Shown here: positions 1 to 10,386 of the stretch, piece by piece
Position numbering within the stretch: position 1 is the first letter of the stretch
How the letters are laid out: every line of letters begins with the position of its first letter
Origin: CAZSRX01 sp964609675 [NCBI: uncultured Bacteroidota bacterium]
Lineage (GTDB): Bacteria > CLD3 > SB21
Assembly (NCBI GenBank): GCA_964609675.1
Contig: CAZSRX010000025.1
Location: 1 to 64,000, forward strand
Direction: 5' to 3'
Length of the DNA: 64,000 nt
Notes under the pieces: model-generated
Databases searched by the model: none
Told to the model about the DNA's origin: nothing
What the model saw: only the letters and a program-made list of their open reading frames with translations
Translations under genes and position numbers: made by a program

Positions 1-66
1 AGAATCCTCCAGAAAATGAATCACACTTTTGTTCGGTTTAACTTAGGATAAACAAGGAAGTATCAC

Positions 67-888
67 ATGAATACCCCAGTGCCTGTAAAAGGGATGGTAA
101 TCGTTATTACCATCATGTCCATGATCATGATGCATGGTTGTTCGCCGTCGCCGGAGACAAAGAAAGCGTCCCAAAAAGAAGCATTCACGCAGTTATTACT
201 GTCAAAAAAATGGATAGGCAAGGTATCCAACCAGCCCGTCGAACTGGGTTTCACTATGGATAACAACGTATTGCAAGCCGAACTGATTTATACCTATTTT
301 ACGAAACCGGGAGTCCAAGAAAAAATGTCCGTAGAAATTACGGACACCGGGACGGTTTTTCTGAAGGGCACTTCTTATCAGCGCATCATCGGCTTGGGCA
401 AGTTCGCTCTGGATACGCTTTCCGGTAAATTATCCGCCGATTCTGCTGAAATCAGCGGCACGATTCGCGATCCCTATCATCCGGAGGGCGCGCCCTGGTC
501 AGTCTCATCCAGACAAAAAATTGAGGACGTGGATCTGCTGTTTGACATGAAAAAAGCCGAATCCGCACTATTAAACGGACAATGGGTCGGCGTCGCCCAA
601 AATAAACCGGCCGTTATTCAATTCGGTGAAAAACAGGGAAACCTTACAGCTCAGATTAAAGTCGCAAAAACCACCACCAACCTGGAAGTGGATATTAACG
701 AAAACGGTTTGCTTATTATGAAATCCCAGCCGAAGCCGTCCGGACAATCGCTGGTTACCGAAACGTATAACGGAAAATTCAATCCGGATTATCAGACAAT
801 CATTGGCGCCTATGAAAAAATCATTAAGCAGGGTTTTACGGAATCTTCTTACGGTGGCGCTTGGGGTTTTGAGAATAAAAAGAAATGA
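67..888 (+). CDS. Hypothetical lipoprotein
   Basis: A 273-residue protein of unknown function. The N-terminus is hydrophobic (about residues 8-22) and ends in a lipobox-like HGC before SPSPE, so it is probably a lipoprotein. The mature part seems to hold two similar halves, each with a KW.G or QW.G motif (near residues 49 and 180) followed by beta-rich sequence, which suggests a duplicated beta fold. A good Shine-Dalgarno (AAGGAAG, 54-60) supports the start at 67. The stop overlaps the next start by 4 nt (ATGA), so the two genes are probably translated together. I recognise no family. Confidence 0.75.
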   Translation: MNTPVPVKGMVIVITIMSMIMMHGCSPSPETKKASQKEAFTQLLLSKKWIGKVSNQPVELGFTMDNNVLQAELIYTYFTKPGVQEKMSVEITDTGTVFLKGTSYQRIIGLGKFALDTLSGKLSADSAEISGTIRDPYHPEGAPWSVSSRQKIEDVDLLFDMKKAESALLNGQWVGVAQNKPAVIQFGEKQGNLTAQIKVAKTTTNLEVDINENGLLIMKSQPKPSGQSLVTETYNGKFNPDYQTIIGAYEKIIKQGFTESSYGGAWGFENKKK

Positions 889-1376
889 TGAATTTCATAA
901 AAATAACAGTGAAATATGTATTCTTTCATCTGCCGCTGGTATCATGGCCGTATCTTTATTGCCAGGATCAGTCCGATTCATCAGATTGCGCACCCTCTTC
1001 CAAATGGATACGCCTCCGGGAAATCAACGGCGAATGGGTGATTTATAAATACTGCTTTGCCGGAACCGCTTCGATTGAATTCTCAAAACAGGACGACGGC
1101 TCCATGATGCTGATCGTTTTTTCCGAACAGGATTCCGAGATATATAAAGCGCTCGAAACATACCGCGATAACGGCCGTTGCTGTCTCCTCATGAAAAATA
1201 ATTATTCCCAATCGGGCGAAACAAGAGAGATATCGTTCCGTTATCTTGATGATTCAGACCATACGACCGAATGGGATTGGGGAGGCTCCACAGAAAAAGT
1301 TCGTTATGTATTGAGTAGATTTGAAAATGAAGTTCCCGTGCTTTATGAAAATAACGGCGATTGCAGGAAGCCGTGA
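885..1376 (+). CDS. Hypothetical exported protein
   Basis: A 163-residue protein that overlaps the preceding lipoprotein gene by 4 nt. The N-terminus is hydrophobic (KYVFFHLPLVSWPYLYC) and may be a signal peptide; Cys in YLYCQD could be a lipid attachment site, but the lipobox is poor. The rest is polar and beta-rich (INGEWVIYKYCF), with no motif I know. The gene ends only about 15 nt before the decayed transposase remnant on the other strand, so its 3' end may have been altered by that insertion. Confidence 0.6.
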   Translation: MMNFIKITVKYVFFHLPLVSWPYLYCQDQSDSSDCAPSSKWIRLREINGEWVIYKYCFAGTASIEFSKQDDGSMMLIVFSEQDSEIYKALETYRDNGRCCLLMKNNYSQSGETREISFRYLDDSDHTTEWDWGGSTEKVRYVLSRFENEVPVLYENNGDCRKP

Positions 1377-1389
1377 TCGGAGGTTACAG

Positions 1390-1926
1390 AACCATTGAAA
1401 ACGCGACCGACCAATAAAGGCTGATTTTTTCAGGCAGTGCTTTTTAATTAGAGAGAATAATATAGATGAAATCAATGCTGTCCAAATCTGAATCATCACC
1501 GCATTCAACGAAGTGCCGACAAAGGTTTTGATCTTGAGATTTTGTTTGATCCATTTAAAAAAACTTTCAATTTGCCAGCGATCCTGATAGATGCGCGCAA
1601 TCGTCGTTGCGCCCCAGTAACTGATGAAACACCCTCTCAAACAACGGCCAGGGACGCTGTTCGTTCGCATAGGCCAACGTCGACCGGAGGGGCGCCTTCT
1701 GAAGTCCTAAATGCTTGACCTTGCCAAGGCTGCAGGCGATACCGCCACATATTTCCCGTAAGGAATGGGCTTTTCCAACCTGGCAAAATAACATGGCTAC
1801 AAATTGATCCCAACAACTGAAACCTTTGGAGCCTTTCTCGGCCTTCAACGCTTTAACCTCCAGATAAAATTCATACCGAGAAAATATTTGTAGAATTTGT
1901 CCGAAAACGCTATTACATTGATTCAA
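1390..1926 (-). pseudogene. Decayed IS4-family transposase (DUF4372 type), internally deleted
   Basis: Reading from 1926, the first ~104 residues match the N-terminal DUF4372 domain of IS4-family transposases (VFGQILQ, KGFSCWDQFVAMLFCQ, SLREICGG, RSTLAYANEQRPW). Near 1615-1625 the sequence jumps, with a frame change, to the C-terminal end of the same kind of enzyme: WGATTIARIYQDRW followed by IESFFKWIKQNLKIKTFVG. This includes the Y-(2)-R-(3)-E-(6)-K signature. The middle of the catalytic domain, with both catalytic Asp residues, is missing, and the extreme C-terminus seems frame-shifted after SLIKKHCL. The gene is dead. Clear terminal inverted repeats could not be placed. Confidence 0.88.
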
Positions 1927-2077
1927 GAGGAAGTCCTTTCTGCATCGTTTTTTTTTGTTACAACTTAAATTTATGCAAAAGCGCTTCCTCTTTTTAAATT
2001 TATTTTGGAAAGATGTATCGGAAAATGTTTAAATATTTTGTGGTATTAATATTTATGTATTACAGAAAGGCCTTGCC

Positions 2078-3097
2078 TTGAAGGACCGGCGATACCGATA
2101 TCATTCTTTATTAATTCTGGCGCTCATTTTAATGATAGGGTGTCGGATTCAATCGCTTAACCTGAACGAAAAGGGCAAGGCGCAATCTGCTGCACCTTAT
2201 GATAATACCGGAAACCTGATTACTGGTTTTAACGACTACGTTGACAACATTGACAGAGACTCGATATATGATAAACTGATTTGCATTGCCGCCGACAGCA
2301 TGGAGGGGCGCGCGGCCGGAACGCGAGGCTATAACCGGGCGGCGGACTGGCTGGCGCGGGAATTCCATCGATTGGGTTTGAAAATGGCCAGGGGCAGTTA
2401 TTATCAGCGGTTTATTTTCCTGAAATCGGCGGTCGCCGCCCAAATCAACCTGCCGGACAGTCTGGCGGATACGCTTATCACAGCCAATGTTATCGGGGTC
2501 TTGCCGGGATCGGATTCCATACTGAAAAACGATTATGTCGTAATCACCGCTCATCTGGATCATATCGGCCGCCGCGGGGACACGATTTACGGCGGCGCCA
2601 ATGATAATGCCAGCGGGGTTGCGGTCATGCTGGAAACGGCGCGTGTATTTTCAAATTTGCGCACCCATCCCAGACGGACTCTTGTATTTATCGCTTTCAG
2701 CGGCGAGGAAGCGGGATTGCTGGGTTCACGCTACTTCGTTGAACATCCGTTGATCCCGTTGGAGAAGATTCGGCTGCTTATCAATTTAGACCTGGTCGGC
2801 TCCGGCACGGACGGCATCATGCTACAGGGCGGCGACCGTTATCCTGCGGAAGAAAAAATTATTCTGAGCCTCAATAAGGCCTGTTTCAACTTTACCATGT
2901 CCACGCGGCCAAATTCAGCGAATTCCGATCATTATTTTTTCAATATGGCCGGCGTACCGTCTTTTTTTATTTATACCTATAACGGTACCTGCGCGTATCA
3001 TTCGCCGCTGGATACGCCGGCGTGCATAGACCGGCACGTTCTTGAAAAGGTCGCCACACTCGTCGCGGCTATCGCCGCGCATTTTGCCGAACGGTAA
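2078..3097 (+). CDS. M28-family zinc aminopeptidase, lipoprotein
   Basis: A 339-residue peptidase that probably trims peptides outside the cytoplasm. The N-terminus has a hydrophobic stretch ending in a lipobox-like MIGC (Cys near residue 22), so it should be lipid-anchored. The M28 zinc-site motifs are in order: AHLDHIG, GANDNASGV, FSGEEAGLLGS (catalytic Glu plus ligand Glu), INLDLVG and a late YHSPLDT His. Start is TTG at 2078, supported by AGAAAGG seven bases upstream. It lies 44 nt before batD and may head the long operon that runs to 17.8 kb. It has no T9SS tail, unlike the two M28 enzymes at 25-27 kb. Confidence 0.9.
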   Translation: MKDRRYRYHSLLILALILMIGCRIQSLNLNEKGKAQSAAPYDNTGNLITGFNDYVDNIDRDSIYDKLICIAADSMEGRAAGTRGYNRAADWLAREFHRLGLKMARGSYYQRFIFLKSAVAAQINLPDSLADTLITANVIGVLPGSDSILKNDYVVITAHLDHIGRRGDTIYGGANDNASGVAVMLETARVFSNLRTHPRRTLVFIAFSGEEAGLLGSRYFVEHPLIPLEKIRLLINLDLVGSGTDGIMLQGGDRYPAEEKIILSLNKACFNFTMSTRPNSANSDHYFFNMAGVPSFFIYTYNGTCAYHSPLDTPACIDRHVLEKVATLVAAIAAHFAER

Positions 3098-3141
3098 AAT
3101 CGGTTTGATTTATTTATCGTGATAAACTATCTTGTATTCCT

Positions 3142-4929
3142 ATGCCTAAACCATTACTAAAACGGCATGATGTGATGCGTTTTATTTTAATATGGCTATG
3201 TTGGTACACGCCGTATGCCGTCGCGCAGTCTGTCACGTGCGAAGCGCGCACCGACAAACAAGTGCTGACGGCCGGCGAGGGATTCACCCTGACGGTTGAA
3301 ATCAGCGGAACTTCGCTGGGAACCGTCCATGCGCCGGAACTGCCCGTGATGCAGGGCATTGAGCTTATTCAGGGGATTCCCGGCGAAACCAGTTCTATTG
3401 AAATAATCAATAACCGCCGGCGTGAGCGTCGGGGATTCCAATACGCGCTTCGGGCCGTAAAGGAAGGTCATTTAATGATTCCACCTATTGCCGTAAATTA
3501 TCAGGGAAAAATTTACCGCACCAAAACCATCGCCATTGAAGTCATCCCGCCGGGGAAACAAACAGGCGGAACGGCTGTCGTTAGCGATTTTTTTCTGAAA
3601 GCAGTCGCCGGTAAACCGGATCCCTATGTGGGCGAGCAAATAACGGTTCGTTTTAAAATTTACGCCCGCGGCAATGTTTCCAACTATACACCGCTTAGAA
3701 ATCCCAATTTCATCGGTTTCTGGGCGGAAGACTATCCCATTCGGCAACCCATCACGCCCGAACGCGAAACGGTCAACGGAAAAACCTACAATGTTTTTAC
3801 GGTTAAACATACGGCTCTTTTCCCAACCTATTCGGGGGCGCTGGTGATTGACGCGGCTGAAGTCGAGTGCGAAGCGCAAGTTCCGACGGAACGTAACCCG
3901 TTCAGTAATTTTTTTTCACCCTTCCGGGATCCGTTCGGCGAAACGGTCGTAAAGCGCCTGCGTTCAGAACCGCTGATTGTCTCGGTGAAACCGCTGCCGG
4001 TAAAGGAACAGCCGGATGATTTTATCGGACTGGTGGGGCGATTTGACGGCGTTGCGCAGATCAGCCGAAAAGAAGTTAAAACCGGTGAATTGCTGATTTA
4101 CGTGATTGATATCCGGGGAACCGGCAATATCATGAATATAGACATTCCTCCCTCGCCTTTTGATCATACTTTCGAAATCTATGATCCGAAAGTCAGTTTT
4201 GATATCAACCGCGAAAATTCCGTCATCAGCGGTTCTGTAAGGATTGAATATCCCGCGGTACCCAAAGAATCTGGCACCTACACGATGCAACCGTTTTCTT
4301 TTTCCTATTTTGATCCTGTAGAACAAAAGTACCATACCCGAACTTCGGATCCAATCACTATCCACATCCGTTCGGTACCTTACAGCGTCTCATCGTCCGG
4401 CAAAGATTACAGCGGTTATTTCCGGGAAATCCGTCCGGTTAAGACCAGTCCGGAAGAACTCGTTTCAGGAAGTTTTTTGGTGCCGTTTTGGTTAACCGCA
4501 ATTCTATGGCTGTTACCGCCTCTTGGATATATATGGATTTATCTGAGCCGGCGGCGATATATCCGAATCCACACTCCCGGGAGTACTTACCGGCAGCGGA
4601 CGGCAGGCGCACGCGCCGTGAAGCGCATCCACCGTATCGCAAAAACGACAATTTCTCCTAAAACAGCAGCTTCCGAACTGCTTGCGGCGTTTACACAATA
4701 TCTCTCCGATAAAAATCTTATCATGCCTTCCAATGAGCAGACGATTCTGATGACAGACCGCCTCCGCGCGAAAGGATATTCCCCCGAAGCCGTTTCCATT
4801 GCCGAGCAGTTTATCAGTTCCTGCAACGAAACGTGTTTTTCTCCTGAAGCGACGCATGATATTCAAACGTTAACAGCATCCTGTTTGGAAGCCGTTAAAA
4901 CCATCGAAGGAATATCACCGTGTATCTGA
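3142..4929 (+). CDS. batD: BatD-family protein
   Basis: A 595-residue BatD-like protein, the large periplasmic component of the Bacteroides aerotolerance (Bat) set. It has a signal peptide (the likely start may be the internal Met at 3175, giving MRFILIWLCWYTPYAVAQ), a long beta-rich region of immunoglobulin-like repeats, one membrane segment near residues 446-466 followed by RRR, and a helical cytoplasmic tail. It overlaps batE by 10 nt. Usually batD/E follow moxR and the VWA proteins batA/batB; here these are absent and an M28 peptidase lies upstream, so this is a partial Bat locus. Function is inferred from family only. Confidence 0.85.
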   Translation: MPKPLLKRHDVMRFILIWLCWYTPYAVAQSVTCEARTDKQVLTAGEGFTLTVEISGTSLGTVHAPELPVMQGIELIQGIPGETSSIEIINNRRRERRGFQYALRAVKEGHLMIPPIAVNYQGKIYRTKTIAIEVIPPGKQTGGTAVVSDFFLKAVAGKPDPYVGEQITVRFKIYARGNVSNYTPLRNPNFIGFWAEDYPIRQPITPERETVNGKTYNVFTVKHTALFPTYSGALVIDAAEVECEAQVPTERNPFSNFFSPFRDPFGETVVKRLRSEPLIVSVKPLPVKEQPDDFIGLVGRFDGVAQISRKEVKTGELLIYVIDIRGTGNIMNIDIPPSPFDHTFEIYDPKVSFDINRENSVISGSVRIEYPAVPKESGTYTMQPFSFSYFDPVEQKYHTRTSDPITIHIRSVPYSVSSSGKDYSGYFREIRPVKTSPEELVSGSFLVPFWLTAILWLLPPLGYIWIYLSRRRYIRIHTPGSTYRQRTAGARAVKRIHRIAKTTISPKTAASELLAAFTQYLSDKNLIMPSNEQTILMTDRLRAKGYSPEAVSIAEQFISSCNETCFSPEATHDIQTLTASCLEAVKTIEGISPCI

Positions 4930-5666
4930 TTGCTATTACAGGACTGCTGTTTTTTACACCGGATTATTCTCAAGCCGGCAATGATTCGCTCTTTGCAAAA
5001 GCTAACGCCTGTTACGCCGCTCACCGGTATCTGGAAGCTGAAATGCTTTATCAGCGTCTGCTGTCCGGCGGCATCCGCAGTGCCGGCCTCCATTTTAACA
5101 TCGGCAACACGTATTACCACATGCGAAAATTCGGACCGGCCGTCTATCATTACCGTATCGCCCTGCGCCTGAAGCCCGGCGATGATGACATCGTGTATAA
5201 TTTAACGCAGGCTGAACTGAATCTGGAAAAGCCCGTACGCGTGCCGCCGGAACTATCTTTTCTGAAATCGCTTAAAAATCGTTTTCTGTCAATACCAACC
5301 GAATGGTTCAGCCATGCCGTGCTAATGTTATGGCTTATTTCAGGCGTACTCACCATATTGTTTTGGAAAAAACGCCTGAAACTGAGTGGGTTTTACCGGG
5401 CCATGCTCCTCATCGTGTCTCTGTTTATTTTGATGAATGCCCTTTGGGCTTTAAGAAGCACATTGGACAAATTCGGCAAAGAGGGTATTATACTTCCGCG
5501 TGAACTGACAGCAAGGCCATCACCCGGAGAAAGCGGCAAACCCGCGTTCACCCTGTATGAAGGCTGGCAGGTGGATATCCTTGATGCCGATGGCGGGTGG
5601 TTACAAATACGGCTTCCTGACGGACAGGAGGGCTGGGTGCCATTTACAAGCGTGGGAATACTATAA
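4920..5666 (+). CDS. batE: BatE-like TPR/SH3 membrane protein
   Basis: A 248-residue protein starting at GTG inside the end of batD. Order of parts: N-terminal hydrophobic signal (1-20), TPR repeats (about 25-100; LHFNIGNTYYHMRKFGPAV is typical), two membrane segments (about 128-145 and 155-176) and a C-terminal bacterial SH3 domain (about 200-248; GGWLQIR, EGWVP). This is the usual BatE layout. An upstream GAAGG supports translation. The stop codon directly abuts the comEC ATG, so the genes are co-transcribed. Role in envelope stress is inferred from the Bat family. Confidence 0.82.
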   Translation: MYLIAITGLLFFTPDYSQAGNDSLFAKANACYAAHRYLEAEMLYQRLLSGGIRSAGLHFNIGNTYYHMRKFGPAVYHYRIALRLKPGDDDIVYNLTQAELNLEKPVRVPPELSFLKSLKNRFLSIPTEWFSHAVLMLWLISGVLTILFWKKRLKLSGFYRAMLLIVSLFILMNALWALRSTLDKFGKEGIILPRELTARPSPGESGKPAFTLYEGWQVDILDADGGWLQIRLPDGQEGWVPFTSVGIL

Positions 5667-8078
5667 ATGGGTTCTTCCCCTTTTCACTGGTTCCGGCTCT
5701 ATCCGGCGCTGAAATTGGCGGCGGTTCTTGTTCTTTCGATTGTAGCGCTTGAATGGATACAACCTTGCCCTCTGGATAGCGCGGACCATATATGGTTAAG
5801 CGCAGGCGCGTTTGCTTTCAGCGCTCTGGCCGCCGGATTGCGGTCCCGGTTTCCGCGAACCGCTCTTCTTGCATTTACAGGAGCCGTCTTTATGCTGGCA
5901 TGGAGCCTGTATCCTTACGGCCGACCGGTATCAGGTCATATTCAGCATTTGGCCGGCAAGGGCCGTGAGGTTTGCGTTACCGGACGCGTAACCAGCGATC
6001 CTGAGAAAACCGCCGCCGGATACCGCATGATCATCGAAACGGATTCCGTGCAACTCACCCGGCATATCGGATTCAAAGCGGAAGGGAAAATTCTCTTAAC
6101 GGTACTGAGAGAAGCCCGACAGGCGCCGACATACGGGCAAGGTATAAAAGTTACCGGCACCATCACGGAGCCCCCTTCTGCAAGAAATCCCGGTGAGTTT
6201 GATTATAAAAAATACCTTTCGCGGCGGGATATAACAGCACTTATGACTGTCCGGGATTCCAATCAAATAGGGGTGGCCGATTCAACCGCTTGCGGGGATT
6301 TTCGCGCCGCGCTACTGCTGCCGGTGAAACATTACATCATGCGTATCAATCAGGAAATGCTGAGCCCGGTCAACGCCGGTATTATGACCGCGCTGATCAC
6401 CGGCGTCCGGTCGGAAGTGCCTGCAGAAGTATATGAGGCCTTCTCCAACAGCGGTACCATCCACATCTTATCGTTGAGCGGACTCCATGTGGTTTTCATT
6501 GTGGCGCTCGTCATGGGTGTATTGAGTTTTTTGCGGCTTCCTTTTTTTCCGCGGTTGGCCGTAACGCTGCTTATACTGTGGTTTTATGTAGCCGTCGCGG
6601 ATTTCACGCCTCCCGTCGTACGCGCGGCCATAATGACCAGTATGGTTTTAATCGGCGAACTGATTCAGAGACGGCAGGAACTGTTCAACAGTCTGCTGGT
6701 AGCGCTCATCGCTGTGCTTCTTTATGATCCCCGCTGGCTGGCGGATATCGGGCTTCAGTTGTCGTTTACCGCGCTGCTTTCGATTGTGCTGATTTACCCA
6801 AAACTGGAAGATACGGCCCGCCGATGGGGTTGGTACGGCCGCACAACCGGCTCCATCGGAGAAAAAGCTCTGGCCCTGCTTATGGTTTCAATCGCCGCGC
6901 AGATCGGCACGCTGCCTTTTACGGCTTATTATTTCTATAAAATTCCCCTGCTCGCTTTAGCTGCCAATGTTCTGGTGGTCCCGCTGTCCGGATTGGTTAT
7001 GGCGCTCGGATTTGTCAGTCTGTTCTGGTCGCTCCTTTCCATGACGGTCGCACAATGGTACGCCAATGTCAATGAAGTGCTGATCCATTTGATGATTACC
7101 ATCCCCCAATGGTTTATGAAACTTCCGTTTAGTCACACCGAGTTTTACCGGATGCGGGAGTGGACCGCCGTGATTTTTTATGCCGGGCTGGCCGCCTTTT
7201 TGTTATGGGCGCATCCGCGGGTCCGGAAGCTTTCACTTATCCTGGGCTTGCTGGTCGTCAATCTTATTATTTGGTACGAAGCGCTGGTGCCGGATAATCT
7301 CCGCGTCACTTTTCTGGATGTTCGGCAGGGCGATTGTGCCATTATCCGAACGCCCGGCCGTCAAACGATTATGATAGACGGCGGCCCGCATCACGCGGTA
7401 TGGAATACCGGCGAACATATCCTTGCCCCTTACCTGCGGAAACAGGGGATCGCTGAAATTGACTGGCTGGTTATTACACACGGCCATGACGACCACACCG
7501 GCGGACTTCCGTATATCGTCGAGCATTTTCCGGTTCGCCGGGTGATTCATATTCCGCCGGCCCGCCGGGATTCTAATTATGAAAAACTGCTCATCGGATT
7601 TGAACGGCAATCTACGGAACAAATACGGGTGCGCGCCGGCGAAACCCTTACGATTGAGAGCGGAATTCGCCTGTATTGCCTTCATTCCCCGCGCACCAGC
7701 CGGGCTGACCTGCGCTACGACAACGAAAACGAAAATTCCCTGATTTTCAAGCTTTCCTATGGCGAAGCGGATTTTCTTTTCATGGGCGACGCGGAAATAA
7801 AAGCTATTGGAGGGTTAAAAAAATATTCGTATCTTTTAGATTGTGAAGTGATAAAGGTCGGGCATCACGGCGCGCAGAACGGAACCACGCCGGAACTTAT
7901 CCGCTGGGTACAGCCGCAAACCGCTGTCATCTCGGTTGGACGGTATAACCGCTTCGGCCATCCGTCAGCCCTTACGGTGAAGCGCTACGAGGCGGCCGGC
8001 GCCCAAATATTGCGTACCGACCGGCAGGGCGCCGTGGTTCTGGAAACCGACGGCAGGTCTATACGTTCAGTAAGGTAA
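5667..8078 (+). CDS. comEC: ComEC/Rec2 DNA-uptake channel
   Basis: At 803 residues this matches full-length ComEC, which carries single-stranded DNA across the inner membrane during transformation. An N-terminal pair of membrane segments leads into the DUF4131/OB region (about 60-200), then the competence membrane domain (about 225-520; ILSLSGLHVVFI, PPVVRAAIM, LADIGLQLSFTAL), then a C-terminal metallo-beta-lactamase-like domain with THGHDDHTGG near residue 604 and VGHHGAQNG later. The metal-site motif is intact, so it may be an active nuclease. It starts immediately after the batE stop codon. Confidence 0.95.
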   Translation: MGSSPFHWFRLYPALKLAAVLVLSIVALEWIQPCPLDSADHIWLSAGAFAFSALAAGLRSRFPRTALLAFTGAVFMLAWSLYPYGRPVSGHIQHLAGKGREVCVTGRVTSDPEKTAAGYRMIIETDSVQLTRHIGFKAEGKILLTVLREARQAPTYGQGIKVTGTITEPPSARNPGEFDYKKYLSRRDITALMTVRDSNQIGVADSTACGDFRAALLLPVKHYIMRINQEMLSPVNAGIMTALITGVRSEVPAEVYEAFSNSGTIHILSLSGLHVVFIVALVMGVLSFLRLPFFPRLAVTLLILWFYVAVADFTPPVVRAAIMTSMVLIGELIQRRQELFNSLLVALIAVLLYDPRWLADIGLQLSFTALLSIVLIYPKLEDTARRWGWYGRTTGSIGEKALALLMVSIAAQIGTLPFTAYYFYKIPLLALAANVLVVPLSGLVMALGFVSLFWSLLSMTVAQWYANVNEVLIHLMITIPQWFMKLPFSHTEFYRMREWTAVIFYAGLAAFLLWAHPRVRKLSLILGLLVVNLIIWYEALVPDNLRVTFLDVRQGDCAIIRTPGRQTIMIDGGPHHAVWNTGEHILAPYLRKQGIAEIDWLVITHGHDDHTGGLPYIVEHFPVRRVIHIPPARRDSNYEKLLIGFERQSTEQIRVRAGETLTIESGIRLYCLHSPRTSRADLRYDNENENSLIFKLSYGEADFLFMGDAEIKAIGGLKKYSYLLDCEVIKVGHHGAQNGTTPELIRWVQPQTAVISVGRYNRFGHPSALTVKRYEAAGAQILRTDRQGAVVLETDGRSIRSVR

Positions 8079-8085
8079 CTGCGAT

Positions 8086-10386
8086 ATGTACGGCTATGAC
8101 ATCATAATAATGGTAGGACTCTTTTTCGGAATGATTTTATATTCGGTCCTGCTTTTTGAAATAATGAAACGGCACAACAAACTGTTTCATGAATACGTTT
8201 TTATTCTCTTCATTATAATGCTGACCTGCTGGCATACGTTTCAGTTTGCCGCGCATGTCATCCGTCAGATCTTCGGCCGGTCCGCACTGGAGGTATATAC
8301 CGAGTTCCGTTACCTGGCGCTGTACAGTATCGCTTTTTTTCCCCCGCTGGTGGTGCATCTTCATGCTTCATTCCTCGGTTATGTGCGTCTGCTTACGAAC
8401 CGCACGTCGCGGTGGCATCGCTGGGGACCGTTGGTTTTCTACCTGCCGATCGTCGTGATTATCTACTTCAGCCAGTATACCGTGATCGATGCCCGCAAAC
8501 GCATTCTTGACGAGAATATGAGTTTTATACCATATTTTATTTTCTGGCTGGTCGTCTGCCTGTGGTTTTCCGCCGCGCTGTCTTTCCGTATCATCCAATT
8601 GAGCCGCAACGAGAAATGGAAGCAGTTTTTCATTGTAGAATCCGTGATTATCATTGTCATTACCGTACTGCTGCTGTATTTTTATTTTTTTGGCGGGACG
8701 GGCAACGTGCGTTTAGACAAGTCCTTGCGTGCGTTGCTGGCCATTTCATCGCTTCTGCCAACGGGCGCTATGATTTACCTGCTTTATAAGTATCCATTTT
8801 TCTCCATTTTCGCGAGGCCCGGGTTTCTTTCGGTCATCCTGGCCGGCAGTTATCTGAGCGTGTTCATTATCGGGGCTAAGGCGCTGAGAAAATGGGGCGA
8901 CGAAAATCCGGGTCTTAACGTGGATATCCTTCAGGTCCTGATGGTCTGTATCCTTTTCATTTCGTATGAACCGCTGAAAAATCTGATCCGGCGTTTTGCC
9001 GGCTCGCGCGCGCTGTCGGAACGGTATGCCGCTCAGACGGTTCTGCGCAAAGTCAGCGAACGGATCGTGGGAACCAACAATCTGGAAGACCTTACGCTGA
9101 TTATCCGCAGTACCATCATGGAAGTGCTTAAGGCGGAATCGGTGGGCTTTTATCTGCTCGCCAAACAGGCCGATCCGGACGGCACATTCTATACCATCAC
9201 CAGCCAATTCGGCGACATCAAACCCTTTAATCTTAAGCGCGTGTCCCGGCAGGTGCTTCAGAATAAGGGCTTATACGAAGTCCGAAAAATATACATGTTT
9301 CACCTGAGCGCCGCCGAAATTCCATATCCGCTTTATGTCGGCATCATCACGGAATCCGAACTGACCGGATTGATAGCCATCGGTAAAAAAACCAACAACG
9401 ACGATTATACGTACGAAGAAAAAGAACTGCTGATCACCCTCGCCAATCAGGTCGCCATCGCCGTAGATAACATCGAATCCCTGCAGCGCCGTATCGAACT
9501 GGAATCACGGATGATGGAAGCCGAAAAACTATCCTCACTGGGCCTGCTGGCCACAAATATCGCGCATGAAGTGAAAAATCCGCTGAGTTCCATCAAAAGC
9601 ATTGTTCAGGCCATGCAGGATCACCCCGCTCATGACGCCGAAACCCGGCAGGATCTGATAATAATAACCGAAGAAATTAACCGACTTAGTATCGTAGTGG
9701 ATCAGTTGTTGAAATTTTCCCGCCCGGATCATTCGGAACTCGGCCTGTGCGATGTTGCACGGATTGTCGATACGATTTTATCGATATTGCGCCATGAAAC
9801 CCGCCGCTATCAGATTCAGGTGTTTACGGACTTCCCTCCCCAGGGACTCGTACTCCGAACGAGCGCCGGCAACTTAAAAGAAATCGTATTCAATCTGATT
9901 ATTAATGCCATCCAGTCTATGGCTATGAGCGGCGGAAAACTATACATCAGCGGGCACCTTACCAATTTGCAGCCGGAAGATTTGTCCGGAGAAGGCGTCG
10001 ATTATATTGACGGCGTTTATTTGACCGACCGGCTGGGTTCTCTGGAAGAGGAACGGACATTTCGCCTCTGGTCGATGGAGAAACTGCCGGTATCTTCTGA
10101 AACAAATGAGGGTACCAAATCCGAAATACCAATCAGTCAGACTGATAATGCGCCCGGCGGCTTGATGCGACTTATCATCCGGGACACCGGTCAGGGTATG
10201 GATTCCGAACTGATGAAAAATATTTTTAAGCCGTTTTACACGACCAAGGTTTCGGGTTCGGGGCTTGGCCTCGCCATTGTAAAAAATAAAATCCGTATGC
10301 TTCACGGACATTTGGTTGTACGGAGCCGTGAGGGCTCCGGCAGCGCGTTTGAGATTTACATACCGTATAGACAGGAAAACGCATGA
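8086..10386 (+). CDS. Membrane sensor histidine kinase with GAF domain (NtrB/PrsK-like)
   Basis: A 766-residue kinase, partner of the NtrC-type regulator with which it overlaps by 4 nt. The first ~270 residues carry seven or eight membrane segments like the N-terminus of PrsK-type kinases. A GAF domain follows (about 310-465), then HisKA with the phospho-acceptor in IAHEVKNPLSSIK (His near residue 494), then an HATPase domain with N box (NLIINAIQSM), DTGQGMD, a KPFYTTK F box and GSGLGLAIV. A ~60-residue insert rich in Glu, Ser and Thr lies between the N and G1 boxes. The signal sensed is unknown. Confidence 0.9.
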   Translation: MYGYDIIIMVGLFFGMILYSVLLFEIMKRHNKLFHEYVFILFIIMLTCWHTFQFAAHVIRQIFGRSALEVYTEFRYLALYSIAFFPPLVVHLHASFLGYVRLLTNRTSRWHRWGPLVFYLPIVVIIYFSQYTVIDARKRILDENMSFIPYFIFWLVVCLWFSAALSFRIIQLSRNEKWKQFFIVESVIIIVITVLLLYFYFFGGTGNVRLDKSLRALLAISSLLPTGAMIYLLYKYPFFSIFARPGFLSVILAGSYLSVFIIGAKALRKWGDENPGLNVDILQVLMVCILFISYEPLKNLIRRFAGSRALSERYAAQTVLRKVSERIVGTNNLEDLTLIIRSTIMEVLKAESVGFYLLAKQADPDGTFYTITSQFGDIKPFNLKRVSRQVLQNKGLYEVRKIYMFHLSAAEIPYPLYVGIITESELTGLIAIGKKTNNDDYTYEEKELLITLANQVAIAVDNIESLQRRIELESRMMEAEKLSSLGLLATNIAHEVKNPLSSIKSIVQAMQDHPAHDAETRQDLIIITEEINRLSIVVDQLLKFSRPDHSELGLCDVARIVDTILSILRHETRRYQIQVFTDFPPQGLVLRTSAGNLKEIVFNLIINAIQSMAMSGGKLYISGHLTNLQPEDLSGEGVDYIDGVYLTDRLGSLEEERTFRLWSMEKLPVSSETNEGTKSEIPISQTDNAPGGLMRLIIRDTGQGMDSELMKNIFKPFYTTKVSGSGLGLAIVKNKIRMLHGHLVVRSREGSGSAFEIYIPYRQENA